11,061 nt of DNA from Clostridia bacterium. GTDB taxonomy: Bacteria > Bacillota_A > Clostridia > Lachnospirales > Lachnospiraceae. This document shows, in pieces, positions 1 to 6,488 of the stretch. The stretch's first letter is position 1; each line of letters opens with the position of its first letter. Where the stretch lies: contig JAAYYM010000481.1 of assembly GCA_012515365.1 (NCBI GenBank), positions 1 through 11,061 of the forward strand. Reading direction: 5' to 3'. The notes beneath the pieces were generated by a model. It saw nothing but the letters and a program-made list of their open reading frames with translations, was not told the DNA's origin and searched no databases. Position numbers and translations under genes: made by a program.

Positions 1-13
1 ATAATGTATTCAT
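1..13 (-). CDS. Start of a gene leaving the left edge (partial)
   Basis: Only the first four codons are visible: ATG at 13-11, then AAT ACA TTA, reading M-N-T-L. A strong ribosome site, GGGAGGGG at 26-19, lies five bases upstream. A promoter and a palindrome also sit in front of it, so a real gene very probably starts here. The product cannot be named. Confidence 0.6.
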
Positions 14-43
14 GTTTGCCCCTCCCGATATTCATCTGTTTGC

Positions 44-57
44 TACTAATATTAGTA
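44..57. promoter_or_regulatory. Perfect 14-bp palindrome, operator candidate
   Basis: TACTAATATTAGTA is its own reverse complement. It overlaps the -10 box at 54-59 and the predicted transcript start near 47, the usual place for a repressor site. The bound protein is unknown; the gene to the left could encode or be controlled by it. Confidence 0.45.
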
Positions 58-82
58 TAGCGTAAATTGATGCATATGGGAA
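54..82 (-). promoter_or_regulatory. Sigma-A type promoter for the left-edge gene
   Basis: Read on the minus strand, a -35 TTCCCA (82-77, four of six consensus bases) is followed by a 17-base spacer and a -10 TATACT (59-54, five of six). The predicted transcript start near 47 gives a leader of about 34 bases, which holds the GGGAGGGG ribosome site. Inferred from sequence only. Confidence 0.5.
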
Positions 83-125
83 TAATAATTACTAAATTTT
101 CACAATCTGATTTCCCCCATTGTCA

Positions 126-725
126 TCAGTCTGTGATCATTCTATCCTTTATATATGCTTCCAGCGCTTCTGCTGTTTTATCGATTCCGAGCCTACTGCT
201 GTTGATACAAATATCATAGCATCTGGAATCTCCCCACTTTGTCTCGGAATGTCTGTTGTGGTAACGCTTTCTCTTCTTATCATGACGCTCCATTTTTGCA
301 ATTGCATCCGCATCGCTCAAATGATAGACCTCTTTCACACGTTTCTTTTTATATTCACGGTCCGCTGTAACAAAGATAGAAATCAATCCCTCATAATCCT
401 TCAAAATCACCTCAGAGCATCTGCCTACGATTACAAATGATTCTCCCTCTTCTGCTTTCTTTCTAATAAAATCAAATTGAATTTCAGCTAAGATTTCTTC
501 CATTGAATTAGAATATGCACCAACACGTCTAGACATTATAAAATTTCTTGGCTGCTCATCAAATTTTTCGAGTAATTCTACCTTCACATTCATCTGATTC
601 GCAATTTCATCAAGAATACTTCTATCATATAATTTCATTCCTAAATCTTCTGCAATTTTCATCGCTATTTCATGTCCCGCACTGCCGAACTCACGACTGA
701 TTGAGATAATTGTCTGTTTACTCAT
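126..725 (-). CDS. Cytidylate-kinase-like family protein
   Basis: This 199-residue protein matches the cytidylate-kinase-like (Cytidylate_kin2) family, which is common and often multi-copy in Clostridia. It shows an N-terminal ISISREFGSAGHEIA segment at about 7-21 where the P-loop lies, LYDRSIL at about 32-38, IVGRCSEVIL at about 98-107, an arginine-rich lid-like part around 125-165 and a C-terminal DICINSSRLG near 170. Length is usual for the family. The start is set by GGAGGTGAAGGT directly before the ATG. The P-loop lacks the classical GxxxxGK[ST] form, as in this family, so true CMP kinase activity is not assured; the physiological substrate of these paralogs is generally unknown. It lies downstream of the SLC13 permease on the same strand. 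Removing the intervening palindromic element would leave about 30 bp between them, so co-transcription is likely. Confidence 0.85.
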   Translation of the reverse strand: MSKQTIISISREFGSAGHEIAMKIAEDLGMKLYDRSILDEIANQMNVKVELLEKFDEQPRNFIMSRRVGAYSNSMEEILAEIQFDFIRKKAEEGESFVIVGRCSEVILKDYEGLISIFVTADREYKKKRVKEVYHLSDADAIAKMERHDKKRKRYHNRHSETKWGDSRCYDICINSSRLGIDKTAEALEAYIKDRMITD

Positions 726-743
726 ACCTTCACCTCCATAGAT

Positions 744-911
744 TCTTGTAGTAATCAGGCAATTGCGAAACTCACGATCCTAAGAACAGATTTCATGAAT
801 TTACACAAAATAAGGAAGGAGTCAAAACGCCTTCGACGAACGTTTTTGTGTAAAATCATGAAATCGCTCCACGAATGAAGTCGTTTCGCAATCACCTGTC
901 TTGTAGTAATC
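744..911. repeat. Palindromic intergenic element with terminal inverted repeats and 13-bp flanking direct repeats (MITE-like)
   Basis: The outer 13 bp, TCTTGTAGTAATC, occurs at 744-756 and identically at 899-911. Inside are inverted ends at 756-771 (CAGGCAATTGCGAAAC) and 883-898 (14 of 16 match in inverse orientation). A second pair of inner arms lies at 789-810 and 844-865 (21 of 22 match). The 17-base stretches between outer and inner arms have equal length but do not pair, and a 33-base loop holds the centre. No open reading frame is present. The layout fits a non-autonomous mobile element with a target duplication, inserted between the permease stop and the ribosome site of the kinase gene. 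A family of intergenic RNA-hairpin repeats is the alternative. Transcribed from the permease side it would fold into one long interrupted hairpin. Confidence 0.7.
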
Positions 912-913
912 TT

Positions 914-2272
914 CTAGCAGTAACGTAGGAAAATATAAATCATAGAAACTACTATTACTATTATAGTCGCTGGAGCTGCTGTTTTGCAATATTTTCCCCA
1001 ACTAATCACATAACCATTTTTTGCTGCAACAGAAGTTCCTACAACATTAGCAGAAGCCCCGATTGGTGTAGCACTTCCACCGATGTCTGTACCCATTGAA
1101 AGCGCCCATGCTAATGTTGACAGATCCACACCCTGAGTGATAGCCAGACTCTTAATAACAGGGATCATAGTTGCTGCAAATGGGATATTATCCACAAATG
1201 CACTTGCAATTGCAGATACCCATATGATAATTGCTACCATTAATTTCAGCTTACCTGCACTAAGCGTTCCGATCCCTTCTGCGATCAGCTCGAGAATCCC
1301 TGTCTGTTCCAGTCCGCCTACTACGATAAAAAGACCAATAAAAAATAAAAGAGTCTGATAATCCAGCTTTTTAATCAATGCTATCGCATGCTTTCCAGAA
1401 GTAATCAATGTAAGAATTGATACAAACACTCCAATAAACGCTACTGTAAGTCCTGTCTGTGCATGAGTAATCAAAAGTACGACTGCGCATGCAAAAATAA
1501 CACAGCTGATGATGAAATCTTTCTTATTCGTAATTGCCTCTTTTGGTTCCGGCATTGATGAAATATCAACAGTCTCTGATGTTCCCTTAAGGATTTCCTT
1601 ACGAAATACAATGTAGAAATATGTAACGATCAGAACCAGACTGATAGCAGCAATTGCACCGGTGTTTGTAATAAAATCACTAAATGAATAACCAAGAGAA
1701 GTTCCTATAATAATATTAGGAGGATCTCCACACATTGTTGCCGAACCACCTAGATTTGCACAAAATATTTCTGATAAAATCATCGGTACCGGATCAAACT
1801 TAAGCAGCTTTGCCAGCTCAACCGTAACTGCTGCCAAAAACAGAATAACGGTAATACTGTCAATAAACATGGCAAGAATAGCTGACATGATCATAAACGC
1901 AAGAAATAAAGGAATCGGTTTATAATTCACAAGCTTTGCAAGTCTCATGCACAGCCAGCGAAAGAATCCTGCTCTCTCCATTCCTTCTACCATCACCATC
2001 ATTCCCGCCAAAAAGATGATCGTTGCCCAGTTAATACCGGTTGAAGACTCTTCTGCTACCCCACTCACATACCAAAACCCAGCAGTAAAAATGTTCCTCA
2101 TATTTAAAGTTTCCATAATGGCATCTGTACTTCGCATAGCGAAACCAAATACAGCAATCAGTGTCAAGAGACCACATCCAAGTGTAACAAAGTGTCTCTC
2201 AATCTTATCCATAACAATCAAAACGAACATGGCTATAAATATGATTAAAGCCAGAATTTGTGCTATTGTCAT
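914..2272 (-). CDS. SLC13 / ArsB-NhaD-type ion transporter
   Basis: A 452-residue polytopic membrane protein of the CitMHS/ArsB-NhaD (ion transporter) superfamily, which moves anions or exchanges cations across the cytoplasmic membrane. It shows two inverted-topology halves, each with the family hairpin motif: GGSATMCGDPPNIIIG at about 173-188 and GGSATPIGASANVVG at about 397-411. Each motif is preceded by an FxD helix (AMFIDSITV, SAFVDNIPFA). About eleven to twelve hydrophobic segments are visible. The start is placed at MTIAQ because AAGGAGG stands nine bases before this ATG; a start ten codons upstream would coincide with the predicted transcript start. Substrate is not readable from the sequence: arsenite, sodium/proton and dicarboxylate carriers all share this fold. 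It is first in a unit with the cytidylate-kinase-like gene. Confidence 0.85.
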   Translation of the reverse strand: MTIAQILALIIFIAMFVLIVMDKIERHFVTLGCGLLTLIAVFGFAMRSTDAIMETLNMRNIFTAGFWYVSGVAEESSTGINWATIIFLAGMMVMVEGMERAGFFRWLCMRLAKLVNYKPIPLFLAFMIMSAILAMFIDSITVILFLAAVTVELAKLLKFDPVPMILSEIFCANLGGSATMCGDPPNIIIGTSLGYSFSDFITNTGAIAAISLVLIVTYFYIVFRKEILKGTSETVDISSMPEPKEAITNKKDFIISCVIFACAVVLLITHAQTGLTVAFIGVFVSILTLITSGKHAIALIKKLDYQTLLFFIGLFIVVGGLEQTGILELIAEGIGTLSAGKLKLMVAIIIWVSAIASAFVDNIPFAATMIPVIKSLAITQGVDLSTLAWALSMGTDIGGSATPIGASANVVGTSVAAKNGYVISWGKYCKTAAPATIIVIVVSMIYIFLRYC

Positions 2273-2308
2273 ATTGTTTTCCCTCCTTGTTTTTTTCCAC
2301 AATGAGTG

Positions 2309-2317
2309 ATTATAGCA
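2309..2317 (-). promoter_or_regulatory. Extended -10 promoter of the SLC13 permease
   Basis: The minus strand reads TGCTATAAT: a perfect TATAAT (2314-2309) with the TGn extension that can replace a good -35. The hexamer 17 bases upstream (TTCCAT) is poor. The transcript would start near 2302, giving a leader of about 30 bases with the AAGGAGG ribosome site. Confidence 0.6.
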
Positions 2318-2357
2318 CTTTTAATTTGAAAATGGAATCAGAAATTTGATTAATTTA

Positions 2358-2385
2358 ATGCAATCTTTATGCAGATCTTTATGCA
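2358..2385. promoter_or_regulatory. Phased ATGCA repeats in the divergent intergenic region
   Basis: ATCTTTATGCA occurs at 2363-2373 and again at 2375-2385. A third, shorter copy of the ATGCA core lies at 2358-2362, so the three cores begin at 2358, 2369 and 2381, about one helical turn apart. They lie about 55-85 bp upstream of the predicted permease transcript start and about 85-110 bp upstream of that of the chromate-transporter pair. Binding sites for an activator or repressor are plausible; the protein is unknown. Confidence 0.4.
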
Positions 2386-2425
2386 TTTTTCATATGATAG
2401 GTATTTCTTATTGGTTTTATAAAAT

Positions 2426-2462
2426 ATATGTATTTTACATATGTTCAGATCAGCGTTACACT
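2426..2462 (+). promoter_or_regulatory. Promoter of the chromate-transporter pair with overlapping dyad
   Basis: A -35 TTTACA (2434-2439, five of six) is followed by a 17-base spacer and a -10 TACACT (2457-2462, four of six). A perfect inverted repeat ATATGTA-TTT-TACATAT (2426-2442) covers the -35. An AT-rich interrupted dyad of this size is the kind of site LysR-type regulators bind, and a LysR gene converges on this pair; the link is inference. Confidence 0.45.
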
Positions 2463-2516
2463 AAATAACGTCAACAGACTGTTACATTTCATAAAATGAG
2501 AAAGCGAGAATCCAAT

Positions 2517-3116
2517 ATGAAAAAGAAAGCTGATAAAAAAACGCTTTGGATCTTATTTAAATCAATGTTTATACTAAGTGCCTGCACCTTTGGCGGCGGT
2601 TTTGTCATCGTTTCCTTAATGAAGAAAAAATTTGTAGAAGAGTTAAAATGGATGGATGAAAATGAAATGCTGGATATCACAGCCATCACACAATCCTCTC
2701 CAGGCCCTTTACCTGTAAACGCATCTGTGATCATTGGCTATCGGATGAGTGGCATTTTGGGATCTGTAGTGGCAGTGCTTGGAACGATCATTCCACCTAT
2801 GATCATTATTTCGATCATCTCTGTATTCTATAATGAATTCCGTACAAACCGCTATATTGCACTGGCTTTGAAGGTCATGCGCGCAGGAGTAGCTGCTGTT
2901 ATTTTTGATGTAACGCTTAATCTTCTGATCAATGTCTGCAAGACCAAACGGATACTTTATATCGTGATGATGGTCATCTCGTTTATTGCAGTTGTGTTCT
3001 TTGGCGTCAGTGCCATGTTGATCATATTAAGCTGTCTGGGCATCGGATTATTGGATTTATTGATTGATATGAAAAAGAATCAGAAACAGAAAAAGGAAGG
3101 TGAATTGCCATGCTGA
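2517..3116 (+). CDS. Chromate transporter, N-terminal-type half (CHR family)
   Basis: A 199-residue membrane protein of the CHR family (PF02417), short-chain type, which works as a pair with the next gene. Diagnostic features are the FGGG motif at 25-28 in the first helix and SSPGPLPVN at 60-68, followed by four to five hydrophobic segments and a lysine-rich cytoplasmic tail. Named members export chromate; many clostridial pairs have no tested substrate, so 'chromate' is a family name here. The start is uncertain. An ATG at 2496 would add seven residues but has no ribosome site, whereas the ATG at 2517 has a weak purine-rich GAGAAAGCGAGAA stretch before it. The stop overlaps the start of the second half by seven bases, implying translational coupling. 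Confidence 0.85.
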   Translation: MKKKADKKTLWILFKSMFILSACTFGGGFVIVSLMKKKFVEELKWMDENEMLDITAITQSSPGPLPVNASVIIGYRMSGILGSVVAVLGTIIPPMIIISIISVFYNEFRTNRYIALALKVMRAGVAAVIFDVTLNLLINVCKTKRILYIVMMVISFIAVVFFGVSAMLIILSCLGIGLLDLLIDMKKNQKQKKEGELPC

Positions 3117-3679
3117 TACTCAAATTATTTTTAAGCTTTATTCAGGTCGGATTATTCAGCGTCGGAGGTGGATATGCTGCTATTCCCCTGATCCAGGATC
3201 AGATTGTATTTACACATTCCCTCATGACACTGGAAGAATTCACAGATCTGATCACAATTGCTGAAATGACTCCCGGACCGATTTCTATCAACTCTTCAAC
3301 CTTTGTCGGAATGCGATTACAGGGTCCTCTGGGTGCTATCATCTGTACACTCGGATGCATCATTCCATCCTTCATCATTTGTCTGACACTTGCTCATTTT
3401 TACTATAAATACCGTGAATTCGCCGGTGTTCAAAAAGTATTGGCTGCTCTTCGCCCTGCAGTGGTTGCTCTGATTGGCTCAGCCGGTCTGTCGATCTTAC
3501 TCCTCGGATTATTTCAGGCAAAGCTTGCAGATATTGCGCTTGAAAACTTTAGGGTTGTGGAGTTTCTCCTTTTCATAGGCTGTGTCTTCATATTAAAAAA
3601 ATGGAAAGCAAATGCCATTTCCATTATTCTCGGAAGTGGCATTGTAGGTACAATTATTTATCTGATTCTTTTGGCATAA
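3110..3679 (+). CDS. Chromate transporter, second half (CHR family)
   Basis: A 189-residue CHR-family membrane protein, partner of the preceding gene. It repeats the same signature: FSVGGGYAAIPL at 16-27 and MTPGPISIN at 53-61, then LRPAVVALIGSAG around 115-127. About five to six hydrophobic segments are seen. Its ATG overlaps the stop of the first half (ATGCTGA) and has a good ribosome site, AAGGAAGGTG, inside that gene. The two halves probably form an antiparallel heterodimer, as proposed for short-chain CHR pairs. Its last 26 bp overlap the end of the convergent LysR gene, so no room is left for a conventional terminator between them. Confidence 0.85.
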   Translation: MLILKLFLSFIQVGLFSVGGGYAAIPLIQDQIVFTHSLMTLEEFTDLITIAEMTPGPISINSSTFVGMRLQGPLGAIICTLGCIIPSFIICLTLAHFYYKYREFAGVQKVLAALRPAVVALIGSAGLSILLLGLFQAKLADIALENFRVVEFLLFIGCVFILKKWKANAISIILGSGIVGTIIYLILLA

Positions 3680-4559
3680 AGGACAAACTTTTATCCACAA
3701 ATACATCCATAATCGGAGAGAAATACTTGTTGTTATGATATAACAGCTTGATTTTTCTCCTGATATGAACCGATTCGTTTTGGCTCCTAACCGGTATGAT
3801 ATGAAACTCACCACGAGCAAGCTCTTCTTCAACCAGCATACGGGACAAAATAGCAACACCTTCTCCATCCCTAAGTGCCTTTTTGATTGTCTCTGTATTG
3901 CTGCAGCTCCACTGACTCACCATTTTGATCCCCTGCTCTGCTAAATAGTACTCAAACTGATTACGTTCCGCACTGCCAAGCTCTCTGGAAATCAAAGCTT
4001 CTCCCTGCAGATCCTTAAGCTCGATCTGGTCCTTTCTATAAAATGGATGTGGTTTAGCTGCCACCAACACCAGTTCATCTTCTGCAATCTCACGTATGGT
4101 CAGCTCCTGATGGTAAACCATACCTTCTACGATTGCCAGATCCAGCTCACTATTTACTGTCATCTCTTCAATTCTGGTTGTATTATCCACTGTCACACGA
4201 ATGTCCGCATCAGGACGCTCAAGTCTGACTCTTTTAACAATTTCAGGAAGCATGATGGTTCCTACGGAAACACTAGCCCCGACACGGATCATATCCTTAT
4301 GTGACAGATCAAAGGCATACTCTTCGAATTTCAGATACGACTCCACGCAGTGCCTTGCATATGGTAACAGCTGTTTTCCTGCTTCTGTGATATAAATGCG
4401 TTGTGAGAGACGCTCAAACAGCTTGACATGATAGTAGTCTTCCAATTCTCGTATCGCCTGACTGACAGAGGGCTGGGTAATATGAAGCTGTTCAGCAGCC
4501 ATTCGCATTTTTTTGCACTCTGCTACTGCTGTAAAGATTTCTAAATGGCGAATGTTCAT
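3654..4559 (-). CDS. LysR-family transcriptional regulator
   Basis: A 301-residue LysR-type regulator of standard length. The winged helix-turn-helix fills about 1-60 with MRMAAEQLHITQPSVSQAIRELE at about 18-40 and LFERLSQRIYITEAG at about 48-62. The rest, from about 90, is a periplasmic-binding-like effector domain (IRVGASVSVGTIMLPEIV, DLAIVEG, LVLVAAKPHPF). GGAGGAG lies eight bases before the ATG. It converges on the CHR transporter pair with a 26-bp overlap; LysR genes near CHR pairs are a recurring arrangement in Clostridia, so control of that pair is likely but unproven. The effector is unknown. A possible own promoter lies at the end of thiT; read-through from thiT is also possible. Confidence 0.9.
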   Translation of the reverse strand: MNIRHLEIFTAVAECKKMRMAAEQLHITQPSVSQAIRELEDYYHVKLFERLSQRIYITEAGKQLLPYARHCVESYLKFEEYAFDLSHKDMIRVGASVSVGTIMLPEIVKRVRLERPDADIRVTVDNTTRIEEMTVNSELDLAIVEGMVYHQELTIREIAEDELVLVAAKPHPFYRKDQIELKDLQGEALISRELGSAERNQFEYYLAEQGIKMVSQWSCSNTETIKKALRDGEGVAILSRMLVEEELARGEFHIIPVRSQNESVHIRRKIKLLYHNNKYFSPIMDVFVDKSLSFMPKESDK

Positions 4560-4619
4560 AATCCCGCTCCTCCTACGATCCTGTTTTCTTTTATATACGT
4601 TACACTCCAGGTAATTGTG

Positions 4620-4649
4620 ATTATACCTGGCTGTTCTGTACCTTCTTAA
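4620..4649 (-). promoter_or_regulatory. Possible lysR promoter inside the end of thiT
   Basis: On the minus strand TTAAGA (4649-4644, four of six) is followed by an 18-base spacer and a perfect TATAAT (4625-4620) that overlaps the thiT stop codon. Transcription would start near 4613, leaving a leader of about 54 bases before the LysR start. Match by eye only. Confidence 0.35.
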
Positions 4650-5313
4650 CAGTTTCGGCTTCTGTTGCCATACGCTTTACGTGAGTGAGCGCACTTGAAA
4701 CTGCCGGTATCACTAATAGTACCATTGTAGCAATAAACTCAGGTAGTATATAGGTTAAATTATAACTTAACGTATAAATAAATGCATTGCTTCCCTCTGG
4801 TGCGTATGCACCAAAAAAAATATACCCTGATATGACATGACAGATATAACGCCCTAAAACACTAACTGCATATCCTATCATAAGTCCGTGCTTTTTATTG
4901 GCAAAGAATCCTGAAAGCCCCAGCATGCCAAACGCAAGCGGATAATCTAACAGCACCTGAACCGGGTGAAAGATATACGGTTCTATGATCAGCTGCAGGA
5001 TTCCATAAGCAACGGCTGCTGTCAGTCCGGCATTCACACCAAACAGATAACCAATGAAGACAATGAAGAACATAGAAAACAATGTGATGGATCCACCAAA
5101 TGGCAAAGATGCCAGTTTCATATAAGATGTAACTAATGCCAATGCCATTCCCACGGCACTAAATACGAGCTGCCTGGTTGTCACATTTTTGTTCTTCTTA
5201 TCATTCCATAGATAAAGACCAAAAAGTATCAATAACATGATAATGATTAATGCTGCATATCCGACGGGTTTTAACAGGTATTCCCCATCACCCTGAGTTA
5301 GAAATAATGACAT
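4621..5313 (-). CDS. thiT: Thiamine ECF transporter S-component ThiT
   Basis: A 230-residue integral membrane protein, the substrate-binding subunit of a group II ECF thiamine transporter; the shared ATPases and EcfT are not in this window. The ThiT core starts at about 45, after an extra N-terminal helix (about 17-36). Family segments are KLASLPFGGSITLFSM at 66-81, LIIEPYIFHPVQ at 108-119, LLDYPLAFG at 121-129, GRYICHVISGYIFFGAYAPEG at 154-174, and Y180 with N185 in YTLSYNLTYILPE. By alignment from memory, E111, H159, Y180 and N185 match thiamine-binding residues of the Lactococcus protein, while a tryptophan after FISG appears as phenylalanine here. The start is set by AAGGAGG seven bases before ATG 5313; an upstream ATG at 5382 would fall inside the riboswitch leader and is rejected. 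The TPP riboswitch upstream confirms the role. Confidence 0.93.
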   Translation of the reverse strand: MSLFLTQGDGEYLLKPVGYAALIIIMLLILFGLYLWNDKKNKNVTTRQLVFSAVGMALALVTSYMKLASLPFGGSITLFSMFFIVFIGYLFGVNAGLTAAVAYGILQLIIEPYIFHPVQVLLDYPLAFGMLGLSGFFANKKHGLMIGYAVSVLGRYICHVISGYIFFGAYAPEGSNAFIYTLSYNLTYILPEFIATMVLLVIPAVSSALTHVKRMATEAETVKKVQNSQV

Positions 5314-5364
5314 AAAAAAACCTCCTTGTGAGTAAGTACTACAATGGAGGGGCTTTTCATTGCT
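5314..5364 (-). terminator. Expression platform of the thiT riboswitch: ribosome-site-sequestering hairpin with U-tract
   Basis: In the transcript, CCTCCATTG (5350-5342) can pair with CAAGGAGG (5328-5321), an eight-pair helix with one bulged A, which buries the ribosome site. Seven U follow at 5320-5314, directly before the ATG, so the same hairpin has the form of an intrinsic terminator. The segment at 5364-5349 (AGCAATGAAAAGCCCC) can instead pair with the 5' strand of the aptamer at 5472-5459, which would free the ribosome site. Pairings were found by eye, not computed. Confidence 0.65.
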
Positions 5365-5393
5365 ATCTCTCACCTTGTTCAAAGTGAAATAAA

Positions 5394-5478
5394 GCTGCTT
5401 GCCTACGCCGGCATTACCCGGTTCAGGTCATGAGGGTCAGCAGTCATCCTGCAGTCTCAGCAAAAGCTCCCCTAGCAC
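5394..5478 (-). ncRNA. TPP riboswitch (THI element) aptamer
   Basis: The minus strand carries the conserved THI-box blocks in order: GGGGAGC, GCTGAGA, a short extra hairpin (GCAG-gatga-CTGC), GACCC, GACCTGAACCGGGTAATGCC and GGCGTAGGC. The thymine-pyrimidine-sensing CTGAGA and the pyrophosphate-sensing helix CCGG-gtaatg-CCGG are both present. A short closing P1 (TGCT with AGCA) can form. It lies between a strong promoter and thiT, about 80 bases before the start codon. Bound TPP is expected to turn thiT off. Confidence 0.95.
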
Positions 5479-5499
5479 TAAATATTTGTTTCACCGATT

Positions 5500-5528
5500 A
5501 CTATAATGCAATCTACATAGCTTGTCAA
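5500..5528 (-). promoter_or_regulatory. Sigma-A promoter of thiT
   Basis: A perfect -35 TTGACA (5528-5523) is followed by a 17-base spacer and TATAGT (5505-5500, five of six). The predicted start near 5493 lies about 15 bases before the TPP aptamer, which fits a riboswitch leader transcript. Confidence 0.85.
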
Positions 5529-5582
5529 GAAACCCGGATCGTTATTGCATCCATATACTACATGGGTATGATAGACAATCCC

Positions 5583-6473
5583 TCAGACTGCCGTTACTGG
5601 TAATAATTCCATATAACCGCGCATTCCGATCGGTTCCAGCTGAATCCTTGGATTAGTGCTATCAAAACGATATCCCTTTGAAAGTGGATTAAATCTCTTG
5701 ATTGCCTCCTGTACCCCCTCAATCGCCGCACAGTATTCTTCTTCTCTAAAGGGCTCTCCTTGAAACAGCATATAATCTGCCTCTGGCAAGGTAATGGTAT
5801 CAAATCCTTCCGGAATTTCTTCCTGATAATCAAGTGGAACCTCAACACCCTGCACATATTCTCCGGTATCCGGCTCGCGATATTCCTCCGGCAGCCAGAG
5901 ACAAACCGGTTCACCACTGATAGAATTGATGCTGCAAAGCAATCCCCAGACTTCACAGCCTACCTCTTCACAATACTCAAAATAATCTGCTGCGGTTCTT
6001 GCTCGTTTAATAATGACTTTGCGCTCAGGTTTATGTATGATCTGTATAAACACGTTTGTTTCCTCCTCTAGTTTCTTATGTTCACGCTTAATTTCGCTGT
6101 ATAGAACTCCATAAGGAATAAACAGATAAATCGGAACAGGATGTTTTGCATATTCCTTTGGATTGCATCCGAACTCTCTGTGAAACGCTCTCTGATAGCC
6201 TTCTACACTGGAAAAACCCATTTCAAAGGCAAGCTCTGTAACAGTGACATCCTCATCACGTAGTCGCAAAGCTGATTTTGATAATTTCAAACGTCGAATA
6301 TAATCTGCCGGTGTATAATTCGTATAAGTCTTAAATAGCCGGTAGGAATGCCATGGTGAAAACATGGACACTCCTGCCAGATCAGCAAGTGTAATTTCCT
6401 CAAGCAGATGTTGTTCAATATAATTCTGCATATTCTGAACTGCAACAATCTGTTCCTGCATAAAATCCCTCAT
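5583..6473 (-). CDS. AraC-family regulator with GyrI-like effector-binding domain
   Basis: A 296-residue regulator with the layout of Rob/SoxS-type proteins. Two AraC helix-turn-helix units fill about 9-108: the first around 27-51 (ITLADLAGVSMFSPWHSYRL), the second around 76-102 (VTVTELAFEMGFSSVEGYQR), ending in NPKEY at 104-108. From about 140 to the end lies a GyrI-like small-molecule-binding domain, with PEGFDTITLPEADYMLFQG near 220-238 and the C-terminal YMELLPV whose glutamate is typical of the ligand pocket. It follows the ABC permease by 15 bp on the same strand, so it is the third gene of the export operon and probably senses the exported compound or a related drug. The start is uncertain: ATG 6473 has AAGGAA only two bases away, while ATG 6461 (four residues shorter) follows GAGGG at five bases. 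Confidence 0.9.
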   Translation of the reverse strand: MRDFMQEQIVAVQNMQNYIEQHLLEEITLADLAGVSMFSPWHSYRLFKTYTNYTPADYIRRLKLSKSALRLRDEDVTVTELAFEMGFSSVEGYQRAFHREFGCNPKEYAKHPVPIYLFIPYGVLYSEIKREHKKLEEETNVFIQIIHKPERKVIIKRARTAADYFEYCEEVGCEVWGLLCSINSISGEPVCLWLPEEYREPDTGEYVQGVEVPLDYQEEIPEGFDTITLPEADYMLFQGEPFREEEYCAAIEGVQEAIKRFNPLSKGYRFDSTNPRIQLEPIGMRGYMELLPVTAV

Positions 6474-6488
6474 TTCCTTCTATTATAA

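Noticed and set aside
120..440. Plus-strand open frame opposite the cytidylate-kinase-like gene
   Set aside because: Cysteine- and phenylalanine-rich shadow of the minus-strand gene, with no ribosome site and no family resemblance.
4608..4630. Inverted repeat CCAGGTA/TACCTGG at the end of thiT as an intrinsic terminator
   Set aside because: The stem is seven pairs, includes the stop codon in the loop region, and is not followed by a run of U on the minus strand.
5314..5382. N-terminal extension of ThiT from ATG 5382
   Set aside because: It would be read through the riboswitch expression platform, while AAGGAGG stands at the proper distance before ATG 5313.
5529..5582. Hairpin CCATGTAGTATATGG downstream of the AraC gene as a terminator
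   Set aside because: The repeat is a near-palindrome with almost no loop and no U-tract follows; no terminator for the ABC operon can be claimed.
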